Numbered from the stretch's first letter, positions 1 through 11,607 are shown. The stretch is 64,000 bases of DNA from Lunularia cruciata (GCA_948567375.1 OX419762.1:8686001-8750000), one strand, 5' to 3'. The notes: a model not told the origin generated them from the sequence alone. Numbers and translations are program-made.

Positions 1-1012
1 AACTCGACATAAGTAATGTCAGTATTCCTTTTATTCTTGTATAATTGCTAATTAACATGACTCGATTAATTCACTATGAAAGCACCGGTAATGTATTTTC
101 ACTGCACTTATAAATGGTAATCTACGCGGTCGCCCTTTTCTCTATAAATGGTAATCTAAAAGGCAAAGAAAGACCCTTCACGAGGTTCGTCCGAAAAACC
201 TGACAAGATGGTGGGGCAGTACAGTACCTCGATCAGTTCGATAGACGGCAAAAGCAAATTCACACGTTGTTGCGGGTTTAGCTCTTGACTCGCGGGGTAT
301 TATCGCAACACTGAGAGCGGAAGAAAATCTGGCCTCATGTCGGAAGCGAGGAGGAGCATTTTCGCAAGTATTGTAGTGTATGCAACTGCTCGTCCGAGGC
401 AATCGGACCAAGTGAGAGATCTTAAATGGTGTTCTCGTCCCACGAATTGCTCTGCCTGGGTATCTTGAGCTATTATTTCGGGTTTATTTAGTTCGGATTT
501 CGAAATTTTGATTTCTGGAGAGGACGTTCAGGAGTCCTCAAGCTAGCTTTTGGATAGTCACTCCGTTCGATTAGGGATATGGTGGACATTTGTGGACGTC
601 ATCCGGTTGTATCAGTTGGAAAACGTGAGAATACCAAGTTTCTCCAAGGTTTTCGGTGTGAGCTTACTGCGTGATTGTCCACAGAACTGAGCCTGATATC
701 CGGAAACATGACGACCAGAGGAGCTGCTGAGCCGGTAATTCGCTCTTCTGCATTTTTCTGTTACAGAAATTAATCAGGATAAGCTGCTGCAATCAAGTTA
801 CGGTTTGATTCTACACCTTTTACAGTGTCCATATCACGATTTTATTGGGATCTGTTGACTCTAGTGGAATGATCTTTCATCCGATAAGCCCATCTGGTTA
901 TGGGTTAGCTCTAGGTCATCAGATGAACATGCTACCGTCGACTTTGCTATCATCGAAATAGATTAATTTGATCGGATTTTGGGATCATCTAACCGTTTTT
1001 TACGATTTTCAG
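1..1012 (+). promoter_or_regulatory. 5' flank and probable 5'-UTR/leader intron of receptor copy A
   Basis: This stretch is conserved with the DNA upstream of copies B (47,310-48,365), C (59,750-60,880) and D (33,109-33,828), so it belongs to the duplicated gene unit. A TATA-like TATAAATGG occurs at 109-117 and again at 143-151. If it works, transcription would start near 175, in the CpG-rich part (about 175-470). The sequence TTTTCAG just before 1013 fits a splice acceptor 9 nt upstream of the first in-frame ATG, which suggests an intron in the 5' leader. No convincing upstream coding exon was found: a + strand reading frame open in B and C is stopped by TGA here near 284. Confidence 0.5.
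109..157 (+). repeat. 19-bp non-LTR retrotransposon tail flanked by perfect 15-bp target duplication
   Basis: The 15-mer TATAAATGGTAATCT occurs at 109-123 and 143-157. The 19 bp between (124-142, starting ACGCGGTCGCCC) match the 3' tail of the dispersed retrotransposon family seen for example at 33,090-33,108. It reads as an extreme 5'-truncated insertion. Copy B has a decayed version; copies C and D lack it. Confidence 0.6.
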
Positions 1013-1021
1013 GTGAGCGGC

Positions 1022-2225
1022 ATGATATACGAACTATGCAGGCCTGATAAGGAGAAAATAAAATTGGAAATTTTATTTGTCCATGGGCTTCAATTTGACA
1101 GTCTACAGCCTGAGATCCACCTATCTACGTGGAAGTCGGGAGATTTGGCATCACAGGAGATTTGGCCGAAGACCTGGCTTCGTGAGCGATTTCCATCGGC
1201 TAGAATTTTAATTATAAGATATGATTCTTCTATCATAACCACAGATGATAGGGGTAGATTTGATCTTCATAATTCTGCGGAAAATCTGGCCCGTGATCTT
1301 CTAGATCACGCAGGGGTGGGAAAGTCGACTGCTTGCCCAGTGATATTTGTTGGTCACGGGGTCGGTGGACTTCTGATCAAGCAGTTGTGTTTGCATGTCA
1401 ATGAGAGCAGCAGTTTGTCAACGGTGCCACAAGAAAAATTGAAGATGGAGTGTTTTTTAAGGAGCGTCAAAGGTTTATTCTTCTATGGAACTCCACATAG
1501 AGGAATGGCAGAGCCTGATGGAAAAACCATGCAAAATCCTAGTCCTTTAATGGAGTTCGTAAAATTAATGGGCACCCACGCTTCAAGACTACACCAAAAG
1601 CTGGACATCTTGCGAGAGGTATACAAATGGACTGTAGGTGGAGTTGGAGAGTCCAAGGAAACACACTTGGCATGGGGAAAACAAAGATCGTCGTGGTTAG
1701 AGTTCATCCTCACAGGAGGTTCTTCAGGGAGCTGTTCCCAGGTAATAAGCCTTGATAACTCCGTAAGTACCTTCTTGTCCTCATCAGAATCCTCGGATGG
1801 CTCATAACCCCATTTTCATGCCAAAAACTCAAACCTAACTTACATTATTTGCAAGCTGTGAATGGGTTGTGCCAACTGAGAGCTCCATCTGTAGTTGGAA
1901 CGAGGTGTATCAACAACAGATCTTGATAAACTTTCTCTGAGGTTCTCTTAACGTGGCTGAGCTCCACGCATCCAAATATTATTGACTGATCAAGAGCAGG
2001 TCAGTACTTCTATTGAAAGCGAGATGTTAAAAGTCATACGCACTGACATTTGTCGACGTGTATGCACAGGATGGTTTTTATGGTATGGTTGTGCCCGAAG
2101 GATCCGCAAGATATGCTACTCACATTCATGGATTCACAGTGGTGGATGCGGATCACTTCACATTGTGCCAACCTGAAACCCGGACATCCAACAGTTACTT
2201 ACGTTTGGTTGCCTTTGTGGAACAG
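1022..2225 (+). other. Hydrolase-like domain of copy A (exons 1-2; intron 1742-2069)
   Basis: Exon 1 codes for a SERAC1/DUF676-like alpha/beta-hydrolase core: strand-loop LEILFVHGL, the nucleophile-elbow position GHGVGG (residues 111-116) and the family motif FYGTPHRGM. The elbow normally reads GHSxGG; here codon 1358-1360 is GGG (Gly113), so the catalytic serine is missing. Exon 2 supplies the C-terminal part, with MVVPE and DADHF, whose His269 sits where the catalytic histidine is expected. Intron 1 (328 nt) ends at CACAG before 2070; an upstream acceptor at 1999 would put a stop in the hydrolase frame. The domain probably folds but should not act as a serine hydrolase. Confidence 0.8.
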
Positions 2226-5200
2226 GTACGGTTAAAGTTCGTTGCTGCACATGTTCTAACCTATATGTTGTCTGTCAGATCATGCTTCTCTTCAAGTTGG
2301 CTTGATATACTAGAATATCTCTAAGTTGTCCTCTCACATATTACTTTCATCACGTCTCACAACTAGTTACTCAACCTACGTCTATCGTGCAATGTTTCAG
2401 GTTACTGGAATAGTGGAAGAACCCCGAAAGAGGCCTCGTTCTAACACAAGCCTCAGCACGTATGTCCCACTTCCAGACATAGAGGCAAGCATTCGGAAAG
2501 CGTTGGAAGACGAAGATGTAGTTTTGTTGTATGGCAATCCTGGAAGTGGAAAATCCACTCTATCCAGATACATAAGAAATCACTACTCACGTAGTCCTAA
2601 TGGACTGGAGGGCATGAACAAAGTTGCAACTGGATCCAGCCGGGATCATACGGTTTCTGAGCCCAGAAAGTCCATCGTTATTTTCCTGGAATGTGGGCGC
2701 AGGGCGGAGGTTGGATCCAAGCTGTTGGAACTTTTCCAAACCCTCAGTTCAAAAGCAAGTTCCAGGCCAACCTTCAGGTTAGATCAAGGTGTTCTAATCA
2801 AACAAGGAATACGATCTATACTCGAAATGCAAGAGACTTTGATAATCTTGGATGACGTCTGGGAACAGGGTTTCATCAAAACTTTCGTTGATGACCTTGC
2901 GTTTGATTTACCCGGTCAAGTGAAATTTCTAATCACCTCAAGAAAGGCCACTATATGGAAGTCTTCAATTTCCATAGAAATTCCACCAGTCAGTTTGAAG
3001 AATGCAGAACGTATCCTGGCAGCGCATGCAGGACTTGCAGACCAAGAACTACCGTCTTACTTGAAGGTTTGACCAACCATCTCTATACAACTCTCGTGAT
3101 CAATCGCAAAATATCAATGACGAAATGGTTTTCCAATTTCTCATTCTAAATCCTGTATACTGTTGGATACTGAAGCCCTGTCATACAAAGTCATTATTGT
3201 GCATCGTCTATTCTTTTCAGCTAGGCTAGTTCAAAGCTGAACTTTATTGACTGTTCCACATTTTTTATGTTCTCGATGAAGTTTTGTCACTTAACAGAAC
3301 TTAACTTCACAGAAACGCGTGCCCAACCATGTTATAAGGAATACTTACTTGCGTTTAGTGAAGGAATATCCAGGTTGTCATATTGCATGACACAGGAGGA
3401 AAATCTAATTTCGTCCTACAAAAACTGCAGGGTATTGCTGGCCGTTTGATAAAACAAACAGCGTGCAATCCCTTGGCTCTGGCAATGGCGGGGTCGAGAA
3501 TAACCAAGAGCAAGAACACTATCGACAAGGAGTGGGACGAGGTGACAAAAGGCTACTCGACCACCATAAGAGGGGAAGTGAAAGGCACAGGCACAAGTTC
3601 CCATTTCACACCGGTTTTGGGTTCTCCGTACGGAAAAATCATTAGGGAATCATTGCTGATGACATACCAAGAGCTATCAAAGTATTCTCGACGTTTGCTT
3701 ATCTTGATCGCAAACTGTGAAGGGAAAACCATCCCCGTTCAAGTTGTGCGCAGGTTGTACAGTACAGTACAGAAAGGAGAATATCCAACGACATTCCGCG
3801 ATGACCTCAAGCAACTGAGAGACGATGGAACGATGCTGCAAGTGAACGACAATTCAATTGCAGTCTTTGATCCGGAACTTGCTATCAGTTCGTCGAACCC
3901 TTACAAGTGCAGTTTGTTGAAGTTCGAAACTGTGGGGTTTCACGATTTACAACGGAAGTTCATCAACAACCATGATGAAACGAGATATAGAGTCGGGGAG
4001 TTGATGGATTTCTTACTGGATACCTGTCGCGATGGAGCATCCTCTGTACAAAACACAACAGATGAACAGCGCAGCGCCAGCGAAGAAGTCCTTGCACTTT
4101 GCATCCTTTATTTAAGGAAGCAGTATGCACAGAGAGCCGCCAAATACCTGGGAATACGTGATCCCGACTTGAAGCTTTTCAAGGAACTACGGGTTGCGCT
4201 AGAACCTCTTGTTACCCTGTTGTGTGAGCAACTCTCAGAGGACGAAGGTCGCCAGTACGAAAGCTCAGACAGTGAGGAGGAGCGCAACCAACCGTCAAGG
4301 AGAGAGAATAAGGGCGAAGTGGACTTGGACAAAATAATGTGTTGTGCGAAGCAGGTACGGGATGGATACTTCCTCAAGGATATAGCTGTGTGTTTTCCAC
4401 CTAGTAAATGCATGACACCCAATATTCAAACCTTAGTTATAGATATTAAGGTACGTACCCTAAACTCCGGGAACTATTCCGGGCATGAAAATGTTAGCTA
4501 TTTTTTATGTGGCTAAGTTAATCAAGATTATTGTCATTCAAGTTAAATGGCTTTTTGTCCAAGTCCATTGGGAGATACTAAGCCTATATAGCTCTTGCTT
4601 TCTCTTGGGGAAATTCCTCATGAATTCCTTGCAATGAACAACGTTGCTATTAACCGAAGCTACGTAATTTTGCGTAATCTCTGACGGGTGAATATCTGAC
4701 TTCATGAGGTTTAATTGTTTTTCATCAGAGATCTTGTTTTAGTTAATAGAGTGGACATCTAGCATGTGCATAGGGTTTGAAGATTGAGGCTTTTACGAGG
4801 GAATTTCGTAAATCTCGATTTGTGTTTTTGACTTTGACAAGACTTGAGTTACTATAATCACCATAAATGAATCCTGTCTAGTTTTGCTTCTAATGACGAG
4901 AATTGTACGCATTCCCCCCTTGCCCAGGTAATGATCAACATCGTTTGCAACGGTGAACTCCACGACCATAGTCTTGTAACTTTGCTGTCCTCTTTGAAGT
5001 TTGGGCCAGCCATTGCCTCCGTATTGATGAACCTATCCTACACGAGATTGCTCTCAACACTGAAGGGTCCCATACCCCGGACGATCCAGAGGTTGATCGA
5101 TTCTTGGCACGGAGATATAAGCCAACCACCGCATATCAGGGCAGTTCACTTGTGTTGTCTTTTTTTCCTATTGGAGTTCCCCGGTCCTGCACAAGGCATT

Positions 5201-8200
5201 CAAGCATTACCTGGGGCCATTGAGGCACTGGTGAATTCCTACTGGCTTGATCATGGGGATTCTTTAGTGCTCTCGCTGCACAAAATACATACTTTTTGTG
5301 CTTTGGCCTCCCACGATGTACTTCATAAGAACATAGGAGAAGTCCGTGGGGCCATCCCGAAGCTGCTGTCATTGATCCAGAAGAATAGCGGGGAAATTGC
5401 TTTACAAGAGGCATTGATGACAGCGTTGTGCAGTTTGACATGCACTGAGTCGAATCGAAAGCAGATTCTGGAACACCATTCCGGTGTTGAAGGACTGGTG
5501 AAGCTCTTGGACGGTGAGACGAGCTCCGACTTCCTTGTTAGTTTGGCACGGATACTAGGGAATGTGGCAATCGACATAGAAGGACAGAAGAAAATCGGAG
5601 AAGTCCGTGGGGCCATCCCGAAGCTGCTGTCATTGATCCAGAAGAATAGCGGGGAAATTGCTTTACAAGAGGCATTGATGAGAGCGTTGTGGAATTTGAC
5701 AAACAGGAATGAGTCGAATCGAAAGCAGATTCTGGAACACCATTCCGGTGTTGAAGGACTGGTGAAGCTCTTGGACGGTGAGACGAGCTCCGACTTCCTT
5801 GTTAGTTTGGCACGGATACTAGGGAATGTGGCAATCGACATAGAAGGACAGAAGAAAATCGGAGAAGTCCGTGGGGCCATCCCGAAGCTGCTGTCATTGA
5901 TCCAGAAGAATAGCGGGGAAATTGCTTTACAAGAGGCATTGATGACAGCGTTGCACAATTTGACAAACAGGAATGAGTCGAATCGAAAGCAGATTCTGGA
6001 ACACCATTCCGGTGTTGAAGGACTGGTGAAGCTCTTGGACGGTGAGACGAGCTCCGACTTCCTTGTTAGTTTGGCATTTACACTAGCGAGTGTGGCAATC
6101 GACATAGAAGGACAGAAGAAAATCGGAGAAGTCCGTGGGGCCATCCCGAAGCTGCTGTCATTGATCCAGAAGAATAGCGGGGAAATTGCTTTACAAGAGG
6201 CATTGATGAGAGCGTTGTGGAATTTGACATGCACTGAGTCGAATCGAAAGCAGATTCTGGAACACCATTCCGGTGTTGAAGGACTGGTGAAGCTCTTGGA
6301 CGGTGAGACGAGCTCCGACTTCCTTGTTAGTTTGGCATTTACACTAGCGAGTGTGGCAATCGACATAGAAGGACAGAAGAAAATCGGAGAAGTCCGTGGG
6401 GCCATCCCGAAGCTGCTGTCATTGATCCAGAAGAATAGCGGGGAAATTGCTTTACAAGAGGCATTGATGAGAGCGTTGTGGAATTTGACAAGCACTGAGT
6501 CGAATCGAAAGCAGATTCTGGAACACCATTCCGGTGTTGAAGGACTGGTGAAGCTCTTGGACGGTGAGACGAGCTCCGACTTCCTTGTTAGTTTGGCACG
6601 GATACTAGGGAATGTGGCAATCGACATAGAAGGACAGAAGAAAATCGGAGAAGTCCGTGGGGCCATCCCGAAGCTGCTGTCATTGATCCAGAAGAATAGC
6701 GGGGAAATTGCTTTACAAGAGGCATTGATGAGAGCGTTGCACAATTTGACATGCACTGAGTCGAATCGAAAGCAGATTCTGGAACACCATTCCGGTGTTG
6801 AAGGACTGGTGAAGCTCTTGGACGGTGAGACGAGCTCCGACTTCCTTGTTAGTTTGGCATTTACACTAGCGAGTGTGGCAATCGACATAGAAGGACAGAA
6901 GAAAATCGGAGAAGTCCGTGGGGCCATCCCGAAGCTGCTGTCATTGATCCAGAAGAATAGCGGGGAAATTGCTTTACAAGAGGCATTGATGGGAGCGTTG
7001 TGGAATTTGACATGCACTGAGTCTAATCGAAAGCAGATTCTGGAACACCATTCCGGTGTTGAAGGACTGGTGAAGCTCTTGGACGGTGAGACGAGCTCCG
7101 ACTTCCTTGTTTGTTTGGCATTGACACTAGCGAGTGTGGCAATCGACATAGAAGGACAGAAGAAAATCGGAGAAGTCCGTGGGGCCATCCCGAAGCTGCT
7201 GTCATTGATCCAGAAGAATAGCGGGGAAATTGCTTTACAAGAGGCATTGATGAGAGCGTTGTGGAATTTGACAAACAGGAATGAGTCGAATCGAAAGCAG
7301 ATTCTGGAACACCATTCCGGTGTTGAAGGACTGGTGAAGCTCTTGGACGGTGAGACGAGCTCCGACTTCCTTGTTAGTTTGGCATTTACACTAGCGAGTG
7401 TGGCAATCGACATAGAAGGACAGAAGAAAATCGGAGAAGTCCGTGGGGCCATCCCGAAGCTGCTGTCATTGATCCAGAAGAATAGCGGGGAAATTGCTTT
7501 ACAAGAGGCATTGATGACAGCGTTGCACAATTTGACAAACAGGAATGAGTCGAATCGAAAGCAGATTCTGGAACACCATTCCGGTGTTGAAGGACTGGTG
7601 AAGCTCTTGGACGGTGAGACGAGCTCCGACTTCCTTGTTAGTTTGGCATTTACACTAGCGAGTGTGGCAATCGACATAGAAGGACAGAAGAAAATCGGAG
7701 AAGTCCGTGGGGCCATCCCGAAGCTGCTGTCATTGATCCAGAAGAATAGCGGGGAAATTGCTTTACAAGAGGCATTGATGACAGCGTTGCACAATTTGAC
7801 ACACAGGAATGAGTCGAATCGAAAGCAGATTCTGGAACACCATTCCGGTGTTGAAGGACTGGTGAAGCTCTTGGACGGTGAGAAGAGTTTAAAGTTTTTT
7901 CGTAGTTTGGCATTGACAGTAGGGAATGTGGCAATCGACATAGAAGGACAGAAGAAAATCGGAGAAGTCCGTGGGGCCATCCCGAAGCTGCTGTCATTGA
8001 TCCAGAAGAATAGCGGGGAAATTGCTTTACAAGAGGCATTGATGGCAGCGTTGTGCAGTTTGACATGCACTGAGTCGAATCGAAAGCAGATTCTGGAACA
8101 CCATTCCGGTGTTGAAGGACTGGTGAAGCTCTTGGACGGTGAGAAGAGTTTAAAGTTTTTTCGTAGTTTGGCATTGACAGTAGGGAATGTGGCAATCGAC

Positions 8201-10438
8201 ATAGAAGGACAGAAGAAAATCGGAGAAGTCCGTGGGGCCATCCCGAAGCTGCTGTCATTGATCCAGAAGAATAGCGGGGAAATTGCTTTACAAGAGGCAT
8301 TGATGGCAGCGTTGTGCAGTTTGACATGCACTGAGTCGAATCGAAAGCAGATTCTGGAACACCATTCCGGTGTTGAAGGACTGGTGAAGCTCTTGGACGG
8401 TGAGACGAGCTCCGACTTCCTTGTTAGTTTGGCACGGATACTAGGGAATGTGGCAATCGACATAGAAGGACAGAAGAAAATCGGAGAAGTCCGTGGGGCC
8501 ATCCCGAAGCTGCTGTCATTGATCCAGAAGAATAGCGGGGAAATTGCTTTACAAGAGGCATTGATGACAGCGTTGCACAATTTGACACACAGGAATGAGT
8601 CGAATCGAAAGCAGATTCTGGAACACCATTCCGGTGTTGAAGGACTGGTGAAGCTCTTGGACGGTGAGACGAGCTCCACCTTCCTTGGTAGTTTGGCACG
8701 GATACTAGGGAATGTGGCAATGGACATAGAAGGAAAGAAGAAAATCGGAGAAGTCCGTGGGGCCATCCCGAAGCTGCTGTCATTGATCCAGAAGAATAGC
8801 GGGGAAATTGCTTTACAAGAGGCATTGATGAGAGCGTTTCACAATGTGACATGCACTGAGTCGAATCGAAAGCAGATTCTGGAACACCATTCCGGTGTTG
8901 AAGGACTGGTGAAGCTCTTGGACGGTGAGAAGAGTTTAAAGTTTTTTCGTAGTTTGGCATTGACAGTAGGGAATGTGGCAATCGACATAGAAGGACAGAA
9001 GAAAATCGGAGAAGTCCGTGGGGCCATCCCGAAGCTGCTGTCATTGATCCAGAAGAATAGCGGGGAAATTGCTTTACAAGAGGCATTGATGAGAGCGTTG
9101 TGGAATTTGACATGCACTGAGTCGAATCGAAAGCAGATTCTGGAACACCATTCCGGTGTTGAAGGACTGGTGAAGCTCTTGGACGGTGAGACGAGCTCCG
9201 ACTTCCTTGTTAGTTTGGCACGGATACTAGGGAATGTGGCAATCGACATAGAAGGACAGAAGAAAATCGGAGAAGTCCGTGGGGCCATCCCGAAGCTGCT
9301 GTCATTGATCCAGAAGAATAGCGGGGAAATTGCTTTACAAGAGGCATTGATGGGAGCGTTGCACAATTTGACAAACAGGAATAAGTCGAATCGAAAGCAG
9401 ATTCTGGAACACCATTCCGGTGTTGAAGGACTGGTGAAGCTCTTGGACGACGAGAAGAGTTTAAAGTTTTTTCGTAGTTTGGCATTGACAGTAGGGAATG
9501 TGGCAATCGACATAGAAGGACAGAAGAAAATCGGAGAAGTCCGTGGGGCCATCCCGAAGCTGCTGTCATTGATCCAGAAGAATAGCGGGGAAATTGCTTT
9601 ACAAGAGGCATTGATGGGAGCGTTGCACAATTTGACAAACAGGAATAAGTCGAATCGAAAGCAGATTCTGGAACACCATTCCGGTGTTGAAGGACTGGTG
9701 ATGCTCTTGGACGGTGAGAAGAGTTTAAAGTTTTTTCGTAGTTTGGCATTGACAGTAGGGAATGTGGCAATCGACATAGAAGGAAAGAAGAAAATCGGAG
9801 AAGTCCGTGGGGCCATCCCCAAGCTGCTGTCGTTGATTCTCAAAGAAGACGGCAGTACAGAATTACAAGAGGCACTGATGGGAACTTTAAAACAATTAGC
9901 CATGTTGGAAGCTAATCGGATCCAGATCATGGAGGATCCGGGCACTCTCGAGGGATTAGTGAAACTTGTTGATGCCGGTAAGGGTTTTGGGTACCTTTAC
10001 GAGCTTTGTCAGACAATATATTTCCTGTCCATTGAAAGTGAAGGTGCGATGAAACTAGGGAATGTTTCTGGCGCTATTTCCAAAGTGCTAACATTCATTC
10101 TGCAAGATGATGGGAATACCCCATATGACGTTCAAGAGATATTAGTGTTAGTCTTGCAACGTTTAGTGGTGGTGAAAGGCAATCGAAGGCAGATTCTAGA
10201 AACTCGTGGAGGACTAGAGGGATTGTTGCAACTGGTGGATGGTTGGAAGAGTTGTCGGTACCTTGAAGGGGTGGCATCCATATTGGCTAGCGTGGCAATT
10301 GACGCAGAAGGTACAAAGTACGCAGGAGTAGTTTCTAGAAGTATATCCAAGCTCGTAATCTCTGTCTTACAAAATAACTATTGTGGTGCATTTGAAGCGA
10401 AGTTGATAGAATCGTTACTTAGTCGTTGCTTAATCTAG
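1022..10438 (+). CDS. Copy A: hydrolase-like / NB-ARC / armadillo-repeat receptor (NLR-type), 5 exons
   Basis: Proposed coding exons are 1022-1741, 2070-2225, 2401-3066, 3431-4450 and 4928-10438; every junction is GT-AG and in phase 0, giving 2,690 residues. Order of domains: SERAC1/lipase-like alpha/beta hydrolase (about 1-292), basic stretch RKRPR (301-305), NB-ARC (about 313-720), acidic linker (about 780-854), then ARM repeats to the end. NB-ARC motifs visible are the P-loop GNPGSGKST (337-345), kinase-2 LIILDDVW (ending 446), CNPLAL in place of GLPLAL (526-531) and FHDL in place of MHDL (684-687). NLRs with an alpha/beta-hydrolase N-terminus are known in liverworts; ARM repeats in place of LRRs are the unusual part. 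The ATG at 1022 is chosen because it is the first in-frame ATG after a plausible acceptor and is kept in B and C. A cytoplasmic immune receptor role is inferred. Confidence 0.85.
2401..4450 (+). other. NB-ARC domain and acidic linker of copy A (exons 3-4; intron 3067-3430)
   Basis: Exon 3 (2401-3066) carries the P-loop, kinase-2 and the RNBS-B-like KFLITSR. Exon 4 (3431-4450) resumes with GIAGRLIKQTACNPLAL, the GLPL region, and continues through an ARC2-like segment to VGFHDLQRKF, the MHD-type motif. Joining exon 3 to the acceptor at 3430 gives the usual spacing before GLPL and keeps phase 0. After the NB-ARC comes a serine/glutamate-rich linker (4240-4330) and a cysteine-containing stretch. 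The domain should bind ATP/ADP and act as an on/off switch, by family knowledge. Intron 4 is 4451-4927. Confidence 0.85.
4928..10438 (+). other. ARM-repeat exon of copy A (exon 5)
   Basis: A single 5.5-kb exon codes for 1,836 residues. It begins with divergent helical repeats (4928-5335), continues with 17 almost identical double-ARM units, and ends with two diverged units and a C-terminal tail (9797-10438). The acceptor TTGCCCAG at 4927 fits the phase of exon 4. The exon also has its own ATG at 4931, so a separate ARM-only product from an intron 4 promoter cannot be excluded. ARM superhelices bind extended peptides or proteins, so a sensor role is plausible by family knowledge. Confidence 0.85.
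5336..9796 (+). repeat. Coding tandem array: 17 units of 261/264 bp (87/88-residue double-ARM)
   Basis: Unit starts (GGA of the GEVRGAIPKLLSLI motif) are 5336, 5597, 5861, 6125, 6386, 6647, 6908, 7169, 7433, 7697, 7961, 8222, 8483, 8747, 9008, 9269 and 9533. Length alternates because one cassette has an extra codon (TNRNE or THRNE against TCTE). Outside two variable cassettes the units are nearly identical at the nucleotide level, which indicates recent unequal exchange or conversion. Each unit holds two ARM repeats of about 43-44 residues. Confidence 0.95.
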
Positions 10439-11607
10439 CTTGGACCCACTTGAAGGGGTTTTCACTAAACGTGGAGCTCATCGCGAAATTTAAAAGACTA
10501 AGGTTGGGCCGAAGAGAAACAAGAGGTTCTTTGTGGGGTACATGTTTGGCCATGAGTTTGATGATTTTCAAACCGTTTATGTGACATGATCGTAAGTAAG
10601 GGAAAAAAAGAAAAAGCACAGCCTAGTGAATTGAAAAGACTTGGTCCTGTTAGGTCAGCCCTGAATATTGGCGCTTTATTATGTGAATGGCCATAAGTAG
10701 GAAAAAAAGTGTTTGCCAAGGCAATTTCACGGGCATGGATGATCTGTTCTTCCTTCACAAGACCATTTGCCTTCAAATTACACATTTTCATTTACAATAC
10801 CGAGCAATCAATATTCTCCAAAACAAAATGTCGTTTAAATGACAGTAGCCTCAAAAGTGCTCAGCCTGCATGGTTTGCACACTTATGAATTCAAACAGAG
10901 CATTGGTTCAACAGTGTGTTCAACAGAAGATAAACAAAACACTTAGACATGTTGTCATTTCTAACGTAAACACGAAATAATGTAACCGTCATCAATGAGG
11001 TGGGATACATTTTGATATTTTTTGGAGCATGGGAATTTGATAAGATACGGTAAAAGAAAAGCATAAATAAACATTGAGATAATCCTGGTAATAATTTGGT
11101 CGTGAGAGTTTAATACTTCGGAAGAGATCACCTCAACTCGCACGTTCGTGAGAATTTGATTCTTCCAAAGAAATGACCTCATCAGACATTGACTTGGAGT
11201 TCGTCCTCCAATAAAGTATTACAGTTCTTAGACGACGTCTGCAAGATATTTTCATTAAAATTATTTTTAGAATTTACACTAATTATACAAGCTAAAATTA
11301 ATCAAAATAAAAAATAACACACATTTATAAAGAGTTAAATCGGTACAAATAAAACAAAAAATTAATTAATATAGATTCCTAAAACTTCTTTTAAAAATTG
11401 AAGAAATTCCTCTACTTAACATTTTGAAAAATTCTTCTACTTTTAAAAATCATTGCAATGCTAGACAAGTCTTATGTGAGAAGATTTAATAGATCAATTA
11501 CTTATTCTTGAACGTCAGCCTTTCTTCCTTTGCTTAGCCTTCGACATGGAAATGAAAAATGAAATAAAGAAAAGCTATTGAAATCAATTCCTTGGCCACG
11601 GCTTCCT
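10439..11607 (+). other. 3' UTR and flank of copy A, shared with copy B
   Basis: This sequence aligns with 54,885-56,052 downstream of copy B with small indels, so the duplicated unit extends about 1.2 kb past the stop codon. No further reading frame here is convincing. It becomes AT-rich after about 11,240. Alignment with B ends near 11,607, at CCACGGCTTCC. Confidence 0.7.

Noticed and set aside
1483-1713. Short antisense frame in the hydrolase exon
   Set aside because: It overlaps well-supported sense coding sequence and has no own features.
1982-2176. Alternative exon frame starting at the acceptor at 1,999
   Set aside because: In the hydrolase frame this exon meets TAA at about 2,028; the acceptor at 2,069 keeps phase 0 and the DGFYGMVVPE motif in both copies.
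5323-8766. A 1,147-codon open frame on the strand opposite the ARM array
   Set aside because: The repeat period is a multiple of three and the antisense of one unit happens to lack stops, so the frame repeats with it. Sense translation gives a clear ARM fold; the antisense has no family features.
5336-9796. Regularly spaced identical blocks resembling a CRISPR array
   Set aside because: The period of 261/264 bp, protein-coding frame and ARM signature explain it; there are no short repeat-spacer units.
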